Assembly: GCA_900618795.1 (NCBI GenBank)
Contig: UYJD01000002.1
Location: 1,744,643 to 1,808,642 of the forward strand
Reading direction: 5' to 3'
From: Cyanodermella asteris
Lineage: Eukaryota > Ascomycota > Lecanoromycetes > Ostropales > Stictidaceae
DNA length: 64,000 nucleotides
Positions 34,797 through 47,600 of the stretch are shown piece by piece. Each line of letters opens with the position of its first letter. Within the stretch, counting starts at the first letter, position 1. Made by a program: the position numbers and the translations under genes. The notes below the pieces were generated by a model. The model was not told the origin of the DNA. It saw only the letters and a program-made list of their open reading frames with translations, and ran no database searches.

Positions 34797-35686
34797 TTAC
34801 TCCGCTTCCTCAAGAGCGTTTCGCTTGGCCTCGACGCGCTCCTGTCGCCTCTCGCGAGCAGCCTTGGTCTTCGCACGCTTGGCGTCCATCTCCTCCTTGA
34901 GCTTGGTCTCACGAGCCTTCTCAGCCTTGGCCTTGTGGATCTATATCGAATTTTAGCATTTCTCCGGTGTCCGGGCTTATAGAATCAACATACGTGCTCG
35001 ACGAGGGCGCGCTTGTGCTTGAAGGTGTTACCCTTGCTCAGATGGTAGAGTTCGTGGTAGAGGTGCTTGTCGATCTTGCCGGCGGCACGGTATCTGACGA
35101 GCAAACGGCGGAGGACTCTCAGGCGACGCATCCACTGGACCTGGCTTCAAAGGTGTCAATAACCGTCCAAATTTGATCGATTGCCCTCCTTTTCTGCCAT
35201 CAATCTATCCAATTCCGCCGGGAGTCTGTTGCATACCTAGGCATACGAGCATCGGCAGTACCCTTCCTCTTACCGAAACCACGGTGTCTGCCGATTCTTC
35301 GGGCGGCGTTGAGCTCACGGGCACGGGAACGGGAGTGCATGGCAACAGGCTTCTTGATGATGAGGCCATCGCTGACGAGCTTGCGGATAGTCTGGCGGGA
35401 GTTGGCACCGGAGATTTCGCTGACCTCGTTAGGGTCGAGCCAGATCTTGCGCTTGCCGCAGCCGACGACTGAGGCGGCCAGGCGCTTCTGAGTGGTGAGA
35501 TTGACCCTGTAGAAGAAAACATCGATCAGCCAGTGTTCAAGCTTTGTCTCAAGGTGTCTACGTCGCTGTGTCGACGGCGGAGGTTTTGCGGGGTCTGCCG
35601 TCGGGCTCGCCACCTCGATAGCATCTCCAAATTCATCCATGCGAGTCGCAGCAGCATCGGGTTTGACGGTGGAGCGTAACTCACAT
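34797..35686 (-). CDS. RPL19: 60S ribosomal protein L19 (eL19)
   Basis: Structural protein of the large ribosomal subunit that forms part of an inter-subunit bridge. Four coding exons: 35685-35686 (two nucleotides, AT), 35237-35506, 34994-35144 and 34797-34940, totalling 188 residues, the usual size. The spliced product reads [21 protein letters not shown], then [40 protein letters not shown], then [20 protein letters not shown], and the long basic C-terminal helix [20 protein letters not shown]. Donors are GTGAGT, GTATGC and GTATGT; acceptors CAG, AAG and TAG. The first intron lies inside the initiator codon (AT|G). High arginine/lysine content and intron-rich 5' end are typical of ribosomal protein genes. 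Confidence 0.95.
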
Positions 35687-36140
35687 CTTGCTTGACGATC
35701 GTGAGCTGTTGGGGTTAGTACTGGCTGGGAGGCGAAGATTCTCACGATGACAGAACGACTCAGCGGGTGGTGCTCGTCAGTGGGAAATGATCGGACCGAA
35801 GTTTTTCCGCCAGGTCTTTAGCGGCTGCAGGTAGGGCTTGGAACGATCCGCACGGTGCTCAGATCTCGTGGCGCCTTATACACGAAAATTGCGGCGGTAG
35901 TAGCCAGCTATTATGCAAGCTGTCTCCCGGCGGGCTCTGTGCCCCAATTCCGCCTATGGGCCCTCTGAAAGCGCTCTTCCCTTGGTCTCGATCATATCTG
36001 TTTGATACTTCGAGCAGTCTTGAACGACTACAAAGCTGAACCTGGAAATACAGACCTTGTAATGCACCCATAAAAACTAATCTATGTCGAGGCTTAAGCT
36101 CATCAATTTTGCATGCATGCTGTCATTCAGTTCATGTCAT
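35687..36140. promoter_or_regulatory. RPL19 promoter region and GCN1 3' flank
   Basis: About 450 bp upstream of RPL19 (minus strand). The GCN1 3' end also falls in this gap. No ribosomal-protein promoter element could be named with confidence. Confidence 0.4.
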
Positions 36141-39100
36141 TTACTCATTTGCAAATGCGTCCGTCAACTCAACACGTCCTACGCTCATAATTTCCCTCTC
36201 GTCCTCCAACTCATCACTCGAGAGGCCCAGTCCACCTTGTCCGCCTTCTGCCTCCGCACGTTCTCTTGCCTGACCCGCCAGTCTTGTCGCAACGCGTTTA
36301 AAGTAATCAGACATGCTGCGCTTCTTCGTCGCGTCGAGATCAGCGCTTGCGATGTACTTATCGAAGACAGCGCTATCCTGTTCAACGACGGAGAATATGG
36401 ACAGGAATGCACCCTCGGATGCCAATTTGACCGGGATCGTAATGTCGCGGACTCCACTAAAGACCGCAGGCGCGAGTAGAGGCAGATGTGGTCTGACCAT
36501 CTCGGTATGTTTTCGAGCTAATGTTCGCAAGACAACCAGTGATAGTCGTCGAGTGTCCATAGCATTGCCTGGTGGCAAGACTGATGCAAGTGCCTCAAAG
36601 ACAGGTTTGCCCACCTCGAAAGGTAGGTCATTACCAGCGTGACTCAGGTACTTGCCGGCTGCAAGGACCGCATTATCAGCGATCAGGGTCAATTTATTTG
36701 CAATACCCTGGCAAATGATCGCCGGAGTCTCCTGAGGGAAATTCTCTAGAAGCGCATCAGGAGCTTCAAGGAGAATAGCGTTCAAGCTGAGAATGGTTGA
36801 GGGAGTGATTTTGGTAGCGAGAGCTCTCTGTTTGATGAGGGGCTGGGCAGTCTCTAACGGCAAGACGTTGATCAAGACACCAAGCAAGCGAGCATTGGTC
36901 GTAACAGACGAATCGCTTCCCTCTCCGAGATCGCTGTCGATCAATCCTAGGATGGAGTTCCTTGAAGCTTCGCTCATGCTCTCGCCAGCCTTTGCAACGA
37001 CTTCGAACAAGGCCTTCAACATTGCCGTTCGCACACCTTCATCTGGTGTTTTGGCACCAGTCACGAGCTCAGCAATAAGGGGATCAACACGCGGCTTGAG
37101 CGTGAGCAGTGTGCCAAGAGCCTTTGCAGCGCGATTTCTCAAAACGTCGCTGGTAGGGTCAGACAGCGACTTTGCAAATGTGCGCTGAAGTTGCGGAAGG
37201 AACGGCTTGAGGAAGAGAGGTACTTTCTGCAACAGGTTGTTCAGTGTGAAGAGAATTGCCGACTTGAGCTCCGTAGAACGCTCAGATACAACACGAATCA
37301 GGGGGCCCGTGATACCTGTTACATAGGGCTTGAGTGCGTCCTGGCTACTCCTGTCGACAATGTCCGAGATAGCAAGGGCAGCTTGGGTACGCTGTTCTGC
37401 TGTGCCATTCATCAAGCCTTGAGTGAACAAAGGCAAAATGGCACCGATCCCCTTGGGCAAACTGAATCCAGGTAGACTGGACCCAGCGACGCCGACTTGC
37501 TGGACCACTTGTCTTGTCGATGATACAAGCGATTCCATCTCTTCTTTCTTGAGATGCTTTGTGACAAGCTCAAACAATGCCGCCCATGCCGCCTTCACAA
37601 CATCTGAGTCACGGTCATCAAACGAAAGTAACAGCACACGGATCAGGTCCGGATGGTAGCGGGAAAAGTCCACCTCGGAGTTCTGGAAGAATTTCTCCAG
37701 TCGTGTATCAGCGGCAGCTCTTCTTCGGTGGTCGTCGTGCTTGGTCATGGCCAGCATAGTGTTCATGGCCGCGTTCAACCCATCATATTCGTCAACGTTT
37801 GCAAGCACCGTATCGAACGAGCTTTCGAGCTCGCTGCGAAGATTCTCATCCTTGGTGCCAATCAGACTATCCATAAGTCCGTTCAAGATGGCTGGTAATC
37901 TTCGTACAAAAGCATCTCCGGCGACCTGCGATAACGAGGCTATAGCACGTGCGTTGAAAGCAGAAATCGGTGTTGTCATGAGTGTCGGCATCAGGTTGGG
38001 AAGGATCATGTTTGATCTTTGGTTGTCGGTCAGAAGCGTCAACAACGCACCAAGAGCGGTGCTCGCCTGTTCAGGATCGCGAAGAATGTTGAGCAAATGA
38101 GGTAGCACCTGGTCCACAGCCCTTTTGCCAAACAGACGCTGAAGTGAGTCAAAGGCCTCGGCTGCTGTCTCGCGGACTTCGTTGTCGGAGTCGACCAAGG
38201 CCGCCCGGACGACTGAGATGAGTGTCGTTTCGTAGTCTATGAGTACTTCCGAAGAGGCAGCCGAGATGACTTCGCGGAGCGCGATGCATATACCTTGTCT
38301 CTCATCGGTGTCCGTGGATGTCTCCAGCCCGTTCTCGAGTGTGGGTAGCAGCGTAGCCAAAACACCTTCACCAGATTTCCTGATCAATTCACCCAGAGCA
38401 TTGCCAGCAATGACCTTGTGTTCCTGATTGGAACTGGCAAGACGTCTGATCAGAAGTTGTGTGAGCGTCGGAACCAATTCTTTGAGCGTTCGCGGCGAGG
38501 CAACAAGCGCTTTCCAGACGTTAATGGCTGCACTACGAACCAAGCCTGAAGTATCATTACGACAAATGAAGAGCGAGGATAGCACCCTGTTTCGTTTATC
38601 CTCGCCAAGGACATCAAGAAGGGACTGTCCAGCCTCTGCCGCACCACTTTCATCGTCCTCTGCCTCCTGTTGTGCTGTGATACCAGTAAGGTTGAAAAGC
38701 AGATCACCAACAAGCTCGACCGAGCTTAGACGGATTCGATGGTTATCATCAGCAAGACCTCTGTCAAGTTCCGGGAGAAGCAAATCAATGGCTTTAGTGG
38801 AGAAGTTCTTGACAATGAGTCTACCGGCACGTAGCGCGGTTTCGCGGATGGACTCAACATCATCAGCCAAGCCACCCAGAATAGGAGGGATGATCTTGCT
38901 GAGATACGTGGCAAAGCTGTTTCCGAAGCAAGCTGGCAGAAAAATGAACAAAGACATGAAGCCCTCGCGCACACTAGCCTTGCTGCTCGAGACATTCTGG
39001 AGTATCGTTGGCAGAGTGTCTTCCAAACGGCTTGTACCCAATCCGGCGAGGACTTCTGATAACGCCTGGGCGGATCCCAGTCTGTCGCCTGCGCCAGTGT

Positions 39101-42100
39101 CTGCCTTGAGTGTAGACATGAGGCTTGGGATAAGATCCGGTAATGCGTCCTCCCCAAGCTTCTCCATAAGCGAGCCCAGAGCTTTAGATGCTGTTGTTCG
39201 TGTCTGTGGTACGGAATCGACGGCCGCGACCCTCAGTCCGGCAACCAAAATTGGAAGATGAGTTGCCAAGTCCTTCTTTTCTGTCAAATGAGCCAGACTG
39301 CCAATGATCTGAGCAGATTTTCGTTTTGTTTGTGACCGATCTCCCAAGCCCCGCTCCAGTATGCGTGTTACCAGAGCCAGGGAGGGAGCATCAAGGTAAT
39401 GGACGAAGTTGACCTTGATGAGTGAGTCCAGAGCCTCGTCAGTATATTTGATGGGATCACTAAGTGCCTTGAGGAGAATGTCGACCAGGCCCTTGATCTC
39501 GGGGTTGCTGATGACCTCACCAAACCGCTTCAGGCTTCGGTTTGCGGCAGCTCTGACTTCTTTGTGGGTATCGTTGAGCACGTTTGTCAGTGGAGGGATA
39601 ATCTCCGGAAGACTTGTGGCAAGCTGCTGCGGATCCAAGTAGGCCATTGCACCAAGCAGATCACAGGCACCTCTCTTGCTTCGCCATTGATCTTCATCAA
39701 GACCTTCGAGCAGGGTTGGAAGGATAATCTTCACACCGTAAGAGCTCAAGCTTGAGAAGCACGTCTTCGATGCGTCCAAGCAAGCCTCTCGAACGTCGGC
39801 ACTGGTATCTCCAAAGCCAGTAATGAGCTGGGGTACAACTTGAATGACATAAGGCTCAAAATTCCTGCCTAGAATCAAAGACAGCAATTCGAACGCCATC
39901 ATAGCAGACTGTCTCTTGTTTGAGTCTTTCTTGTCTTCGGTAGCAGTCTTCAGCGACGTGATGATTCTGTACTCGCGTAGAGCAGATATGCCCTTACCTT
40001 GGACGATGCCAGCCAAACCGTAAGCTGCGCCTCTGCGCACTGCGTATGACTTGGAGTTCAGCAGCTGGTCCATGACTTCCCTGATGTAATCTGCAACCTG
40101 ATCAAGTGAGGTCCTGACCAGGGGAGGAAGACATCCAGCAACTGCATACTGGACGGTCTCTGAAGGTGTGCTTAGAGTTTCGAGTAATCTTCGGACCACC
40201 TTTGGAACGCGCTTGTCTCCAGCCTTCAAGTGACGGGCCAGAGCACCATACAGAATCACGACAGCTTCGTTGACCATATCTGACTGCTGGGAGCCTTTGT
40301 CTGAGGAGTTCAAGGTCTCCTCAAACATACCCATGAGCTGTTCGAGCTGTCTGTCGCCTTTCGCTGCAATGATCGTGGTAGCACAAGAGATCATCTCGTC
40401 ACGGACAGATCCCGATCGGTCGCCCAAGGGACCAGATTCGATCAGAAATCCTAAAAAGACTTGAAGTCTCTTGGTGTCGAACACGGGAGCTAGTTCACCA
40501 AATGCAAGAGCAACTCCATTTCTTGCTTCCCAAGGGTCGCTGAGATCCTTCTTCTTCACGATACCGTACTTATCTCTCTGCGGGACGAGTGGCTTGTTCT
40601 GTTCGAGGTAGATCTCCTGTAGCTTGTCCATGATCAGGTCGAATCGTTTCGGGTCAGAGACGACGCATGCTGCCAACGAGCGTGCAGTTGCACGTCGAAG
40701 CTGTTTGTCTTTGCTCTCGACATAGGGCAAGAGTTTGAACACCTCATCAGCCTCGACCTCAAGAGCATTTTCTTCCCATATGGCTTCAGCAAGAGCTGCG
40801 TTCTCAGCATCGTCGTCATACATTGCGATCCAGATCTCTTCACTAAAGTCAAGGTCCGTCAAGTCAATGTGCTCGCGGATACCTTGCAATACTGCGTTCC
40901 TGACGCCAAGCTGCGGGACAACTGCACCGGTGAGCAGAGCAGCCACTTCTTCGTGTTTGCTGTTTTGTGAGATCGCGCGACAAACATCAATCAGACTATC
41001 TTTGATTAGACGGTAATGCTGAGTGTAATCTTGCATTGACTGAATCAGAGTCTGGATAGTCTGTGTTCTGGGAAGGCTTTGATCCTGCAAGAGATGAACA
41101 TGAAATGAGAGGAACTCTAACGCCAGGGTAATCTGTTCGTCACCGTCCTCGCTGTTCGAGACACCAACGCCCCGGCGCTTCAGGACGGTAGAGATCAATG
41201 GGAGCATGTACGTCAGCGAGACAACATCAAACGGGCGGGTTTCCCCTGCCAATCTTAATCGATATAGGGTTCGCGTCGCCAGAGTCGCCAAATGTTCCTC
41301 CTTCAAGTTGTCTGGGATATGGGAAGAACCAAGCGCTCGAACTGTGGCTACGCCGATGAACTGTCGTGCCGGACCCAGACGACTTGTGACAAAGTTCGAG
41401 CAAGCAATGAAGACCATCTCTGCGACGTCTCCGAGAAGCAATCCGCAGCCCGCTTCGATGACGCCCAGCAGCGCTTGCAAACTCGGCCCCAGCCAGATTT
41501 TGGCTTCCGTAGGTGGTCCAACGGCTAATGCCTCTACCGTGCCAGTGCCACGGAGGAGCTTGGCTTTCAGAGCAAGGACATCTTTCCGGATACCAGCTTC
41601 TTTCTGGAGCTGAGCCTTTACTCTCGCTTGCTCATCAGGCGTGAGCTTTCGCTGTTGACCCTTCTTGGCGGCAATTTGCTCGCGAAGCTCCCTTTCCCAT
41701 TTTTGGGTGTCGTAATCAGCAGCTGCTCTGTCTAGTTCATTGGACTTATTTGAGAGAACGTCGACGAAAGTGGTTCCTTCTGGCGTCTGTGCGATCGCGA
41801 AGTCAGTGGGTGTATACTGAGTTAGCTGGGAAATATCAAGGTCCTCGCCGACCTGTTCGACCAAGCGAGGTGTGATCGATTCGGGACCAACGAATGCTAG
41901 TTCGGCGAACGTTTTGTAACCAGCTCGGCGAATTTTCTGGGATGGAGCAGGTCGATTCTCGTTTTCATTCAATACCCTGTTCACATGATCCGTGCAGCCT
42001 TGGGTCTCCTTGTCGGCTAGTTGACCAGGGTCTTGCCCCGCTTGAAGGCACAGATCTATCCATTTCGTTTGTGGGATTATGTCATGCTGGCACAAGACGA

Positions 42101-44223
42101 GCAGCTGGATCATTTGCTTTTGTAGCTGAGAGCCACCAGTATGCCCGTTGGTGATCGCACTATCACCTGAAGACTTTTTTGTGTTTGAGCAGAGGCAGTT
42201 GACGAGCAGATGAGCGCGAGACATGCCACTTTGCGCGGCCATCGCAGCCGTGTCTTTTTGTTCTTCATCAATAGCCCAGAACCAACTCCAGAGACCCTGT
42301 ACGGTGAGAGTAGATATCGGCAGCGGATCGTCGAGGTAGAGGTCTGTGAATGCTGCGATGGTCTCCTGCCGGACCTTGTGTCCCACCTGGCGAGCTGAGA
42401 CGACATAGAAAAAACCATGGACCCACGCCTCAGCTGATTTTGATTGTGGTCCAAGAGCAACAGCAGCTTTTCCGCAGCCCTGGAGAGCTCGGGCATACCA
42501 ACGGAAATCGTCTTCTGAGGTAAGTTTTGTGTAGGCTTTATGATTGAGTAGAAAGGAAGGCTTTGGCTCAAACAGCAAAGCTTGCTTGACGACCTGTGCC
42601 TTCTTCAAGCTTGAGCTCGATGTTGACTCTGGCAGCACATTCAAGAGCCGAGATGCAAGAGCGGTCAGAACATAAGCAATGACAATTGTGCCGCTCTGCG
42701 CTGCTGGTAGCGGATTTTTCTCAATCTCAGCATATTGCTTCAACATATTCGGCAACAAGAGATCGGCTATTCGTGATCCTGTGGAACCTTCTAGCTTGCT
42801 GTCGTTAAGCCCCCAGATGAGATCTCCTGCACGAGCAGCCCACAATTTTTGCACAGTAGGCTTTTTGTCAGTGAGACCTTTCGCAACTGCACCAAACGCA
42901 GACTCTGTGCCTTCACTGCCTTGCGCTAGCAGGAAGCCTAAATGAGCCACCAAAGCAGTGGCTTCCGCGGTCAGAGCATTCTCGTTGGGTTCTTTGCTGA
43001 CAACTTGAGCGAGCCCCTTACAGACCTCGGTAGAGTGTTGCTCCGAGTAAACTATGGATGCCAAGAGCTGCCCATATGTTATCCGTTGTTCCACAGATGT
43101 GAGCTTCGAGGTCAAAAGTGGCTGAGTAATTTCCTTGGCTATAGCGTCCTTTTCTTTGCAATGCCCAACGATAACAATCAGAGACTCCAATGCTGCTGTG
43201 CGAATCTTGGCATTGGCAGACTTGAGGTTGGTTATAAGTGGTTTCATGAGGTTGGTAGCGAGTACCCCAGAGAGGTCGACCTCGGGAGGGAATGATGGAA
43301 CCATGTGCTGTAAAACATCCAAGACAACCTCGGGAGCACGTAGCAGAGCTTTTTCCAAAGAAGGGGTGATCTCCCTCTTGAAGTCGTCCTCACTGAGGTA
43401 GTGGGACCAGAAATCCGAGTGCGAGGTTGCAACATGTCGGGGAACAGCAGTCTTGGAGCCAAACACTTCTCGAATCCAAAATTCGAAATAACTTGCCTTG
43501 CTCTGTCGTAGTTGGGCATCCGGAGCGGATTTACCCTTAGTAGTCTGTGTAAGTCTCTGCGAGACACCAGCTATAACGCCCAGTAGATACGCCGCCTTCT
43601 GCCCGGGACCTCCTTTGGCCGATAATTCTGTCACTAGAGCAGACACCACATCCCCATCGATAGCCTTGGATCTGAACAGCTTCCGTAAGGTTCTTCGTGT
43701 TATTATCACGGCTGAACGTGTCATGGACGGCCTCGGTTCCGACGCAAACAGCGTGTCCAACAACGCTGCGTCCACCTTGACCAAACTTATTCCGTGTGTT
43801 GCCCACTCTTTCTCATGGTCGGCGCAAAATTGTATAGACAGCGAAACCCATTCAACGAGAACAAGAAGATTGGAAGGTGCAAGACGAGTTCGTGCAGATT
43901 CCGCCGTAATCAATTGAACAAAATCTCCAAAGGCCGAAGGAGCAGCCTCGAACGAGATTTGGAGGCATCTTTGTACTTCGTGTCGGGAGTTGCGATCTTG
44001 GTAGCGAGGGTATGTGCCAAATAGCAGAGAGATTATGACCTTAGCTGGGACATCTCCAAGACCTGGCCGAGTCAGTCACGCTGCAATCTCTAAGTTCCGG
44101 CAGTCTGTGTTGGGCTCACTCACCATCGGATTTGATCTTGTCATGTAGTCCCCGCAACGCAGCGATGCGTCGCGCAGTCGAGCTTGAGCGGAGAGCCGCA
44201 GCGAACTCATCGCTGGACTCCAT
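36141..44223 (-). CDS. GCN1: Gcn1, ribosome-bound activator of the eIF2-alpha kinase Gcn2
   Basis: Giant HEAT-repeat protein that senses stalled/colliding ribosomes with Gcn20 and activates Gcn2 in general amino-acid control. Exons 44124-44223 and 36141-44062 (donor GTGAGT, acceptor CAG, intron 61 nt) give 2673 residues, almost exactly the yeast length. The start MESSDEFAAALRSSSTARRI is the first ATG of the frame. HEAT repeats run throughout. The middle eEF3-like part is the best conserved: VRRGAAYGLAGIVQGKGI, ADVREACLDASKTCFSSLSS, DEDQWRSKRGACDLLGAMAY, and KRKSAQIIGSLAHLTEKKDL. The downstream segment corresponding to the Gcn2 RWD-binding region is also present (VGDLLFNL ... SLFICRNDTSGLVRSAAINV). 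The C-terminus is short and acidic. No truncation is visible. Confidence 0.97.
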
Positions 44224-44660
44224 AGCACTTTTGATAGACCCCGGGCATGAGCAAGAACGCTCAAAAGGGCTTGTCGTGGCTGGCGTGAGATAATTCGAGC
44301 TACTCAACTTTCGTCGGAGTTCAGTTGCGGGGAGCTCTTCCGCACCAAGCCCTCACCATCACCAAGCGTCGTGTAAAACTTCCTCACCCCCTCAGTATTG
44401 TGAATTTACAACACAACAGCGCAATGCGTCATGCTTGTGCCTACAATTCTTACACATCTCCTGCAACTTGAGGGACTAGTTAAGAGATTTTAACTCTAAT
44501 CACGGTCCAGCCTTTAGCTTTGCCAGAGTCAGGTGTCCAGAAGAACGGTGATCATGATTGATGTTCTCACATCTCTTCAAAGCTTTACCTAGGTTTACCT
44601 GACCCTTATGAATGCAAGCAAGCCAAAACTCCGCGTAAATGCTTTCCAATGCCTCATTTC
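44224..44660. other. GCN1 promoter and BUB1 3' flank
   Basis: About 440 bp between the GCN1 start and the stop of the checkpoint kinase gene (both minus strand). No additional gene or recognised motif. Confidence 0.35.
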
Positions 44661-47600
44661 TTAGTCTCGCCTTCTCCTCTCCCGAGTGCGCTCCTCCAAC
44701 CTCCTCAACTGCGTCTTCAGCCCTCTCTTCTCTGAGTTCTCAACCAACCAACTCTCGAGACCCTGTCGTACCTCGCTCAACCGTGTCTTGATAGGCATAT
44801 TTCCAGTAGGCTCCTTCTCAGCCCAAGTCGTCGGGTTCATGAGCACATCGAAAACATTTCCCCACAGCTCCGTCTGCCAGTACCTCTTCAAGCCTTCCTT
44901 GAGTTTGCGCCGCTTAATGCCAGCTTTGCCAACGACCATGGTCTTGTTCTCTTCTTCCTCGTCAGCCTTGGTGCGGTCTCGGCTGTCGACGACGTCCTCG
45001 ATCCATTTACCGAAGAGCAAGACGTGGAGAATACCTGCGGAACCCCAGTAGTCCACTTGGTAAGTCCAGGGACGAAGCTCGCGCATCTCAACGCAGTCGT
45101 CCTTGCTGGTTTCCCAGTCGGCGACGAATCCGACGTCGCTGCGAAATGCAGTGGTGTCAATGCCTCTGCCAAAGTCAATGAGCACGAACCCCTTTTGAGA
45201 CCAGCCGTTCTCGCCCTGCGGATCGTATCGGGAAGCCCATGAGGAATCATCTATATGATCGAGTCGCAGGAGACAATTATCGGCTTTGAGATCGCCATGT
45301 ATAACGCCGACACCGTGCATTGACTCCACCGTGCGAAGAAGCTCAACGGCGAAGAACATCGCAACGCACTCGTCAAGACCAGGCGGAGTTGACGAAGAAT
45401 TCGCGGATGCTGTCAGCGATGGTTCTGAACGAACGAGGTTGACCAGGTCGAGAAGCGTACCCTGGTCGTGGTATGATTCCAAGAGATATACCTCGTCAAC
45501 GAAATGATGGAATGCTTGTGGTCTGGTGAGTGATACTACAACCCGAGACGCATTGAGAGCCAACCGAGTATGCAGTGTTGAGAGAATATAATACTCCCAT
45601 GGAGTAGGCGTATCTTCCGATTTGATAGCGACAAGCGGGCCGTGTCCATCGGGAGAGCCTGCTCCGTCTACTGAGGCGAGGTAGACTGAGCCATATGAGC
45701 CTTTGCCGAGTTCGCGCTTCACAGTATAGTCAGTATCTGACTGGGTAGGGAATCGAAGAGCTGGCGGCATGATGACCGTCTTCTCAACAGCCGGTTTGCC
45801 GGTCTTGGTGAGCGATTTAACGTATTTTCGGAGCTCGGCATGTCGTTTGAACTCCGCCGGCCGTTCATCGTGATATGTGGCGAAACAGTTCAATTCGGCC
45901 TGGTCTAGAATTTGCTGTCTGAATTGCTCATAGTGTGGATTGCACTGGCGCTCATTGATGACGGGATGTCTCGAGAGACGCAGTGGTGACGATGTCTCGG
46001 GCGACGACGAAGCATTCGACACAATGGCGATCTTATCGACTGCAGGTCGTACTTCCTTAGAGAGCTCTCGCAAGGGGCTCGATAGCAACTCAGGAATAGG
46101 TTCGGTAAATTCTCCCTTTCTCCTCGACGGCGTTTTAGCGTTGAAATGCTCCTTGTGCGCCTTGATCGTCGGCAGGCCCAGCGAAGATTCTGTTTGCTCC
46201 ACAATGGGCGTCATGAATGGCAAGCGGCTTTGAGCTGCCTGCTCCGCTGTCCTGAACGGGTTGGTGGGGGCCTCATATGCATCTGGAAACCCGGACACGT
46301 ACAAAGTGTGAGGCTCTTCAGACTGATTTGCGTCGATTGGGGTGCTCAGCTCTCCATCTTCCTTGGGCGATGAAAGATTGGGTTCGGTATCGTCATCGCC
46401 ATTATTCTGTTTAGTGTCAACATTTGGAACATGCCTTCCAGTGCTAAAGTCTGACCAGGGGCTGACACTTTCAGGTTGTGTCGAGTCTACTATCGTTTCG
46501 GTTTGATAGTCCGACTCGTCGTCATTAAATTCACTGCCAGTCTCGGATAGGTTGCCCGTTCGTGTATTGTCGCCTTGACTAGAGATGCCACAAGTGTAGT
46601 CGTCGGGGTCATAATCTGTGGTATCACCATCGCTCTCTGCATTTGCACCTATCGGGCCAACGTTCCGAAGCGGTTGGTTGAAGATGTCCAAAACATCGTC
46701 AGTCGCTGCTCGTGTGTGCAACGTCATCGTTGGCTCGTTGACAGACGACTTTCTTCGCTTGACTTTCGTCTTCGTACTTGGAGAGTCTAGGACTGCTTTG
46801 ACTGAGGAGAAAGTCAGTATTCAGGTCGTGAACTCATAGGAACGTGGACCTTACTTGTTTGCGTCTCGCCTTTGACCTCCATCGTCTTCTTTCTCCTCAG
46901 GCGTGGCTTTTTCTCAGCGATGCCCAAAGTCACATCTGGCATTGTAGTGTCATCCCCTAAGCTGAGAGTCTGAGTTGTTTCTGTCACGTTACTGAGGGTC
47001 TCATCTGACATGATAGCGGCGTCATTCGACGCTCTGGATCGCGCCGGGTTGGCCTTGCTATGCAATTTTCGAGGTGGCGACCATGTCCGCTGCAGCCAGC
47101 CTCTTGACTTGGCTCGTAGCTCTTCAAAGCAGAATTCATTAGTCGGATCGTCCTCATTAGGGCACGCATTTACAACGTCAGCAAACCAACGCTCGGTCTT
47201 GCCCTTGGCTGTGTTTATGTAGATGGGATGTCTTGTTCCATTGTTTTGCGACTAGATATGAAAGCCAATCAGTCCTGCCATCGTAAATATTGGGCTTTAA
47301 CGACCAAGGGGTAGAACTTACCTGATCCTTGAAAACCATCATCTTCGACCCAGCGGCCTTCTTGCCTCCCTTCAGCGTCTCGCCGACCCAGGGTTTGGCC
47401 GCGATTGTGTTTTCTTTCTTGCGATCAGCAATCGTGCCAATGGTGTCCCAGCCCTTAGTCTGATCTCCGCTACTTGGTCTGGACGCTGCTCCTTCTACAT
47501 CGGAGAAGATGGCCATCTTGGTGCGGCCTGACTTCGGCTTGCTACCCGGCCCATTTGTGACTCCTTGGGAAGCCTGAGGGTCTCGCGGGCTCGAGCTCGA

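Noticed and set aside
38428-39261. Long plus-strand frame (277 codons) opposite GCN1
   Set aside because: Antisense shadow of the conserved GCN1 coding frame; composition is Ser/Arg-rich as expected from reversed codons, with no domain.
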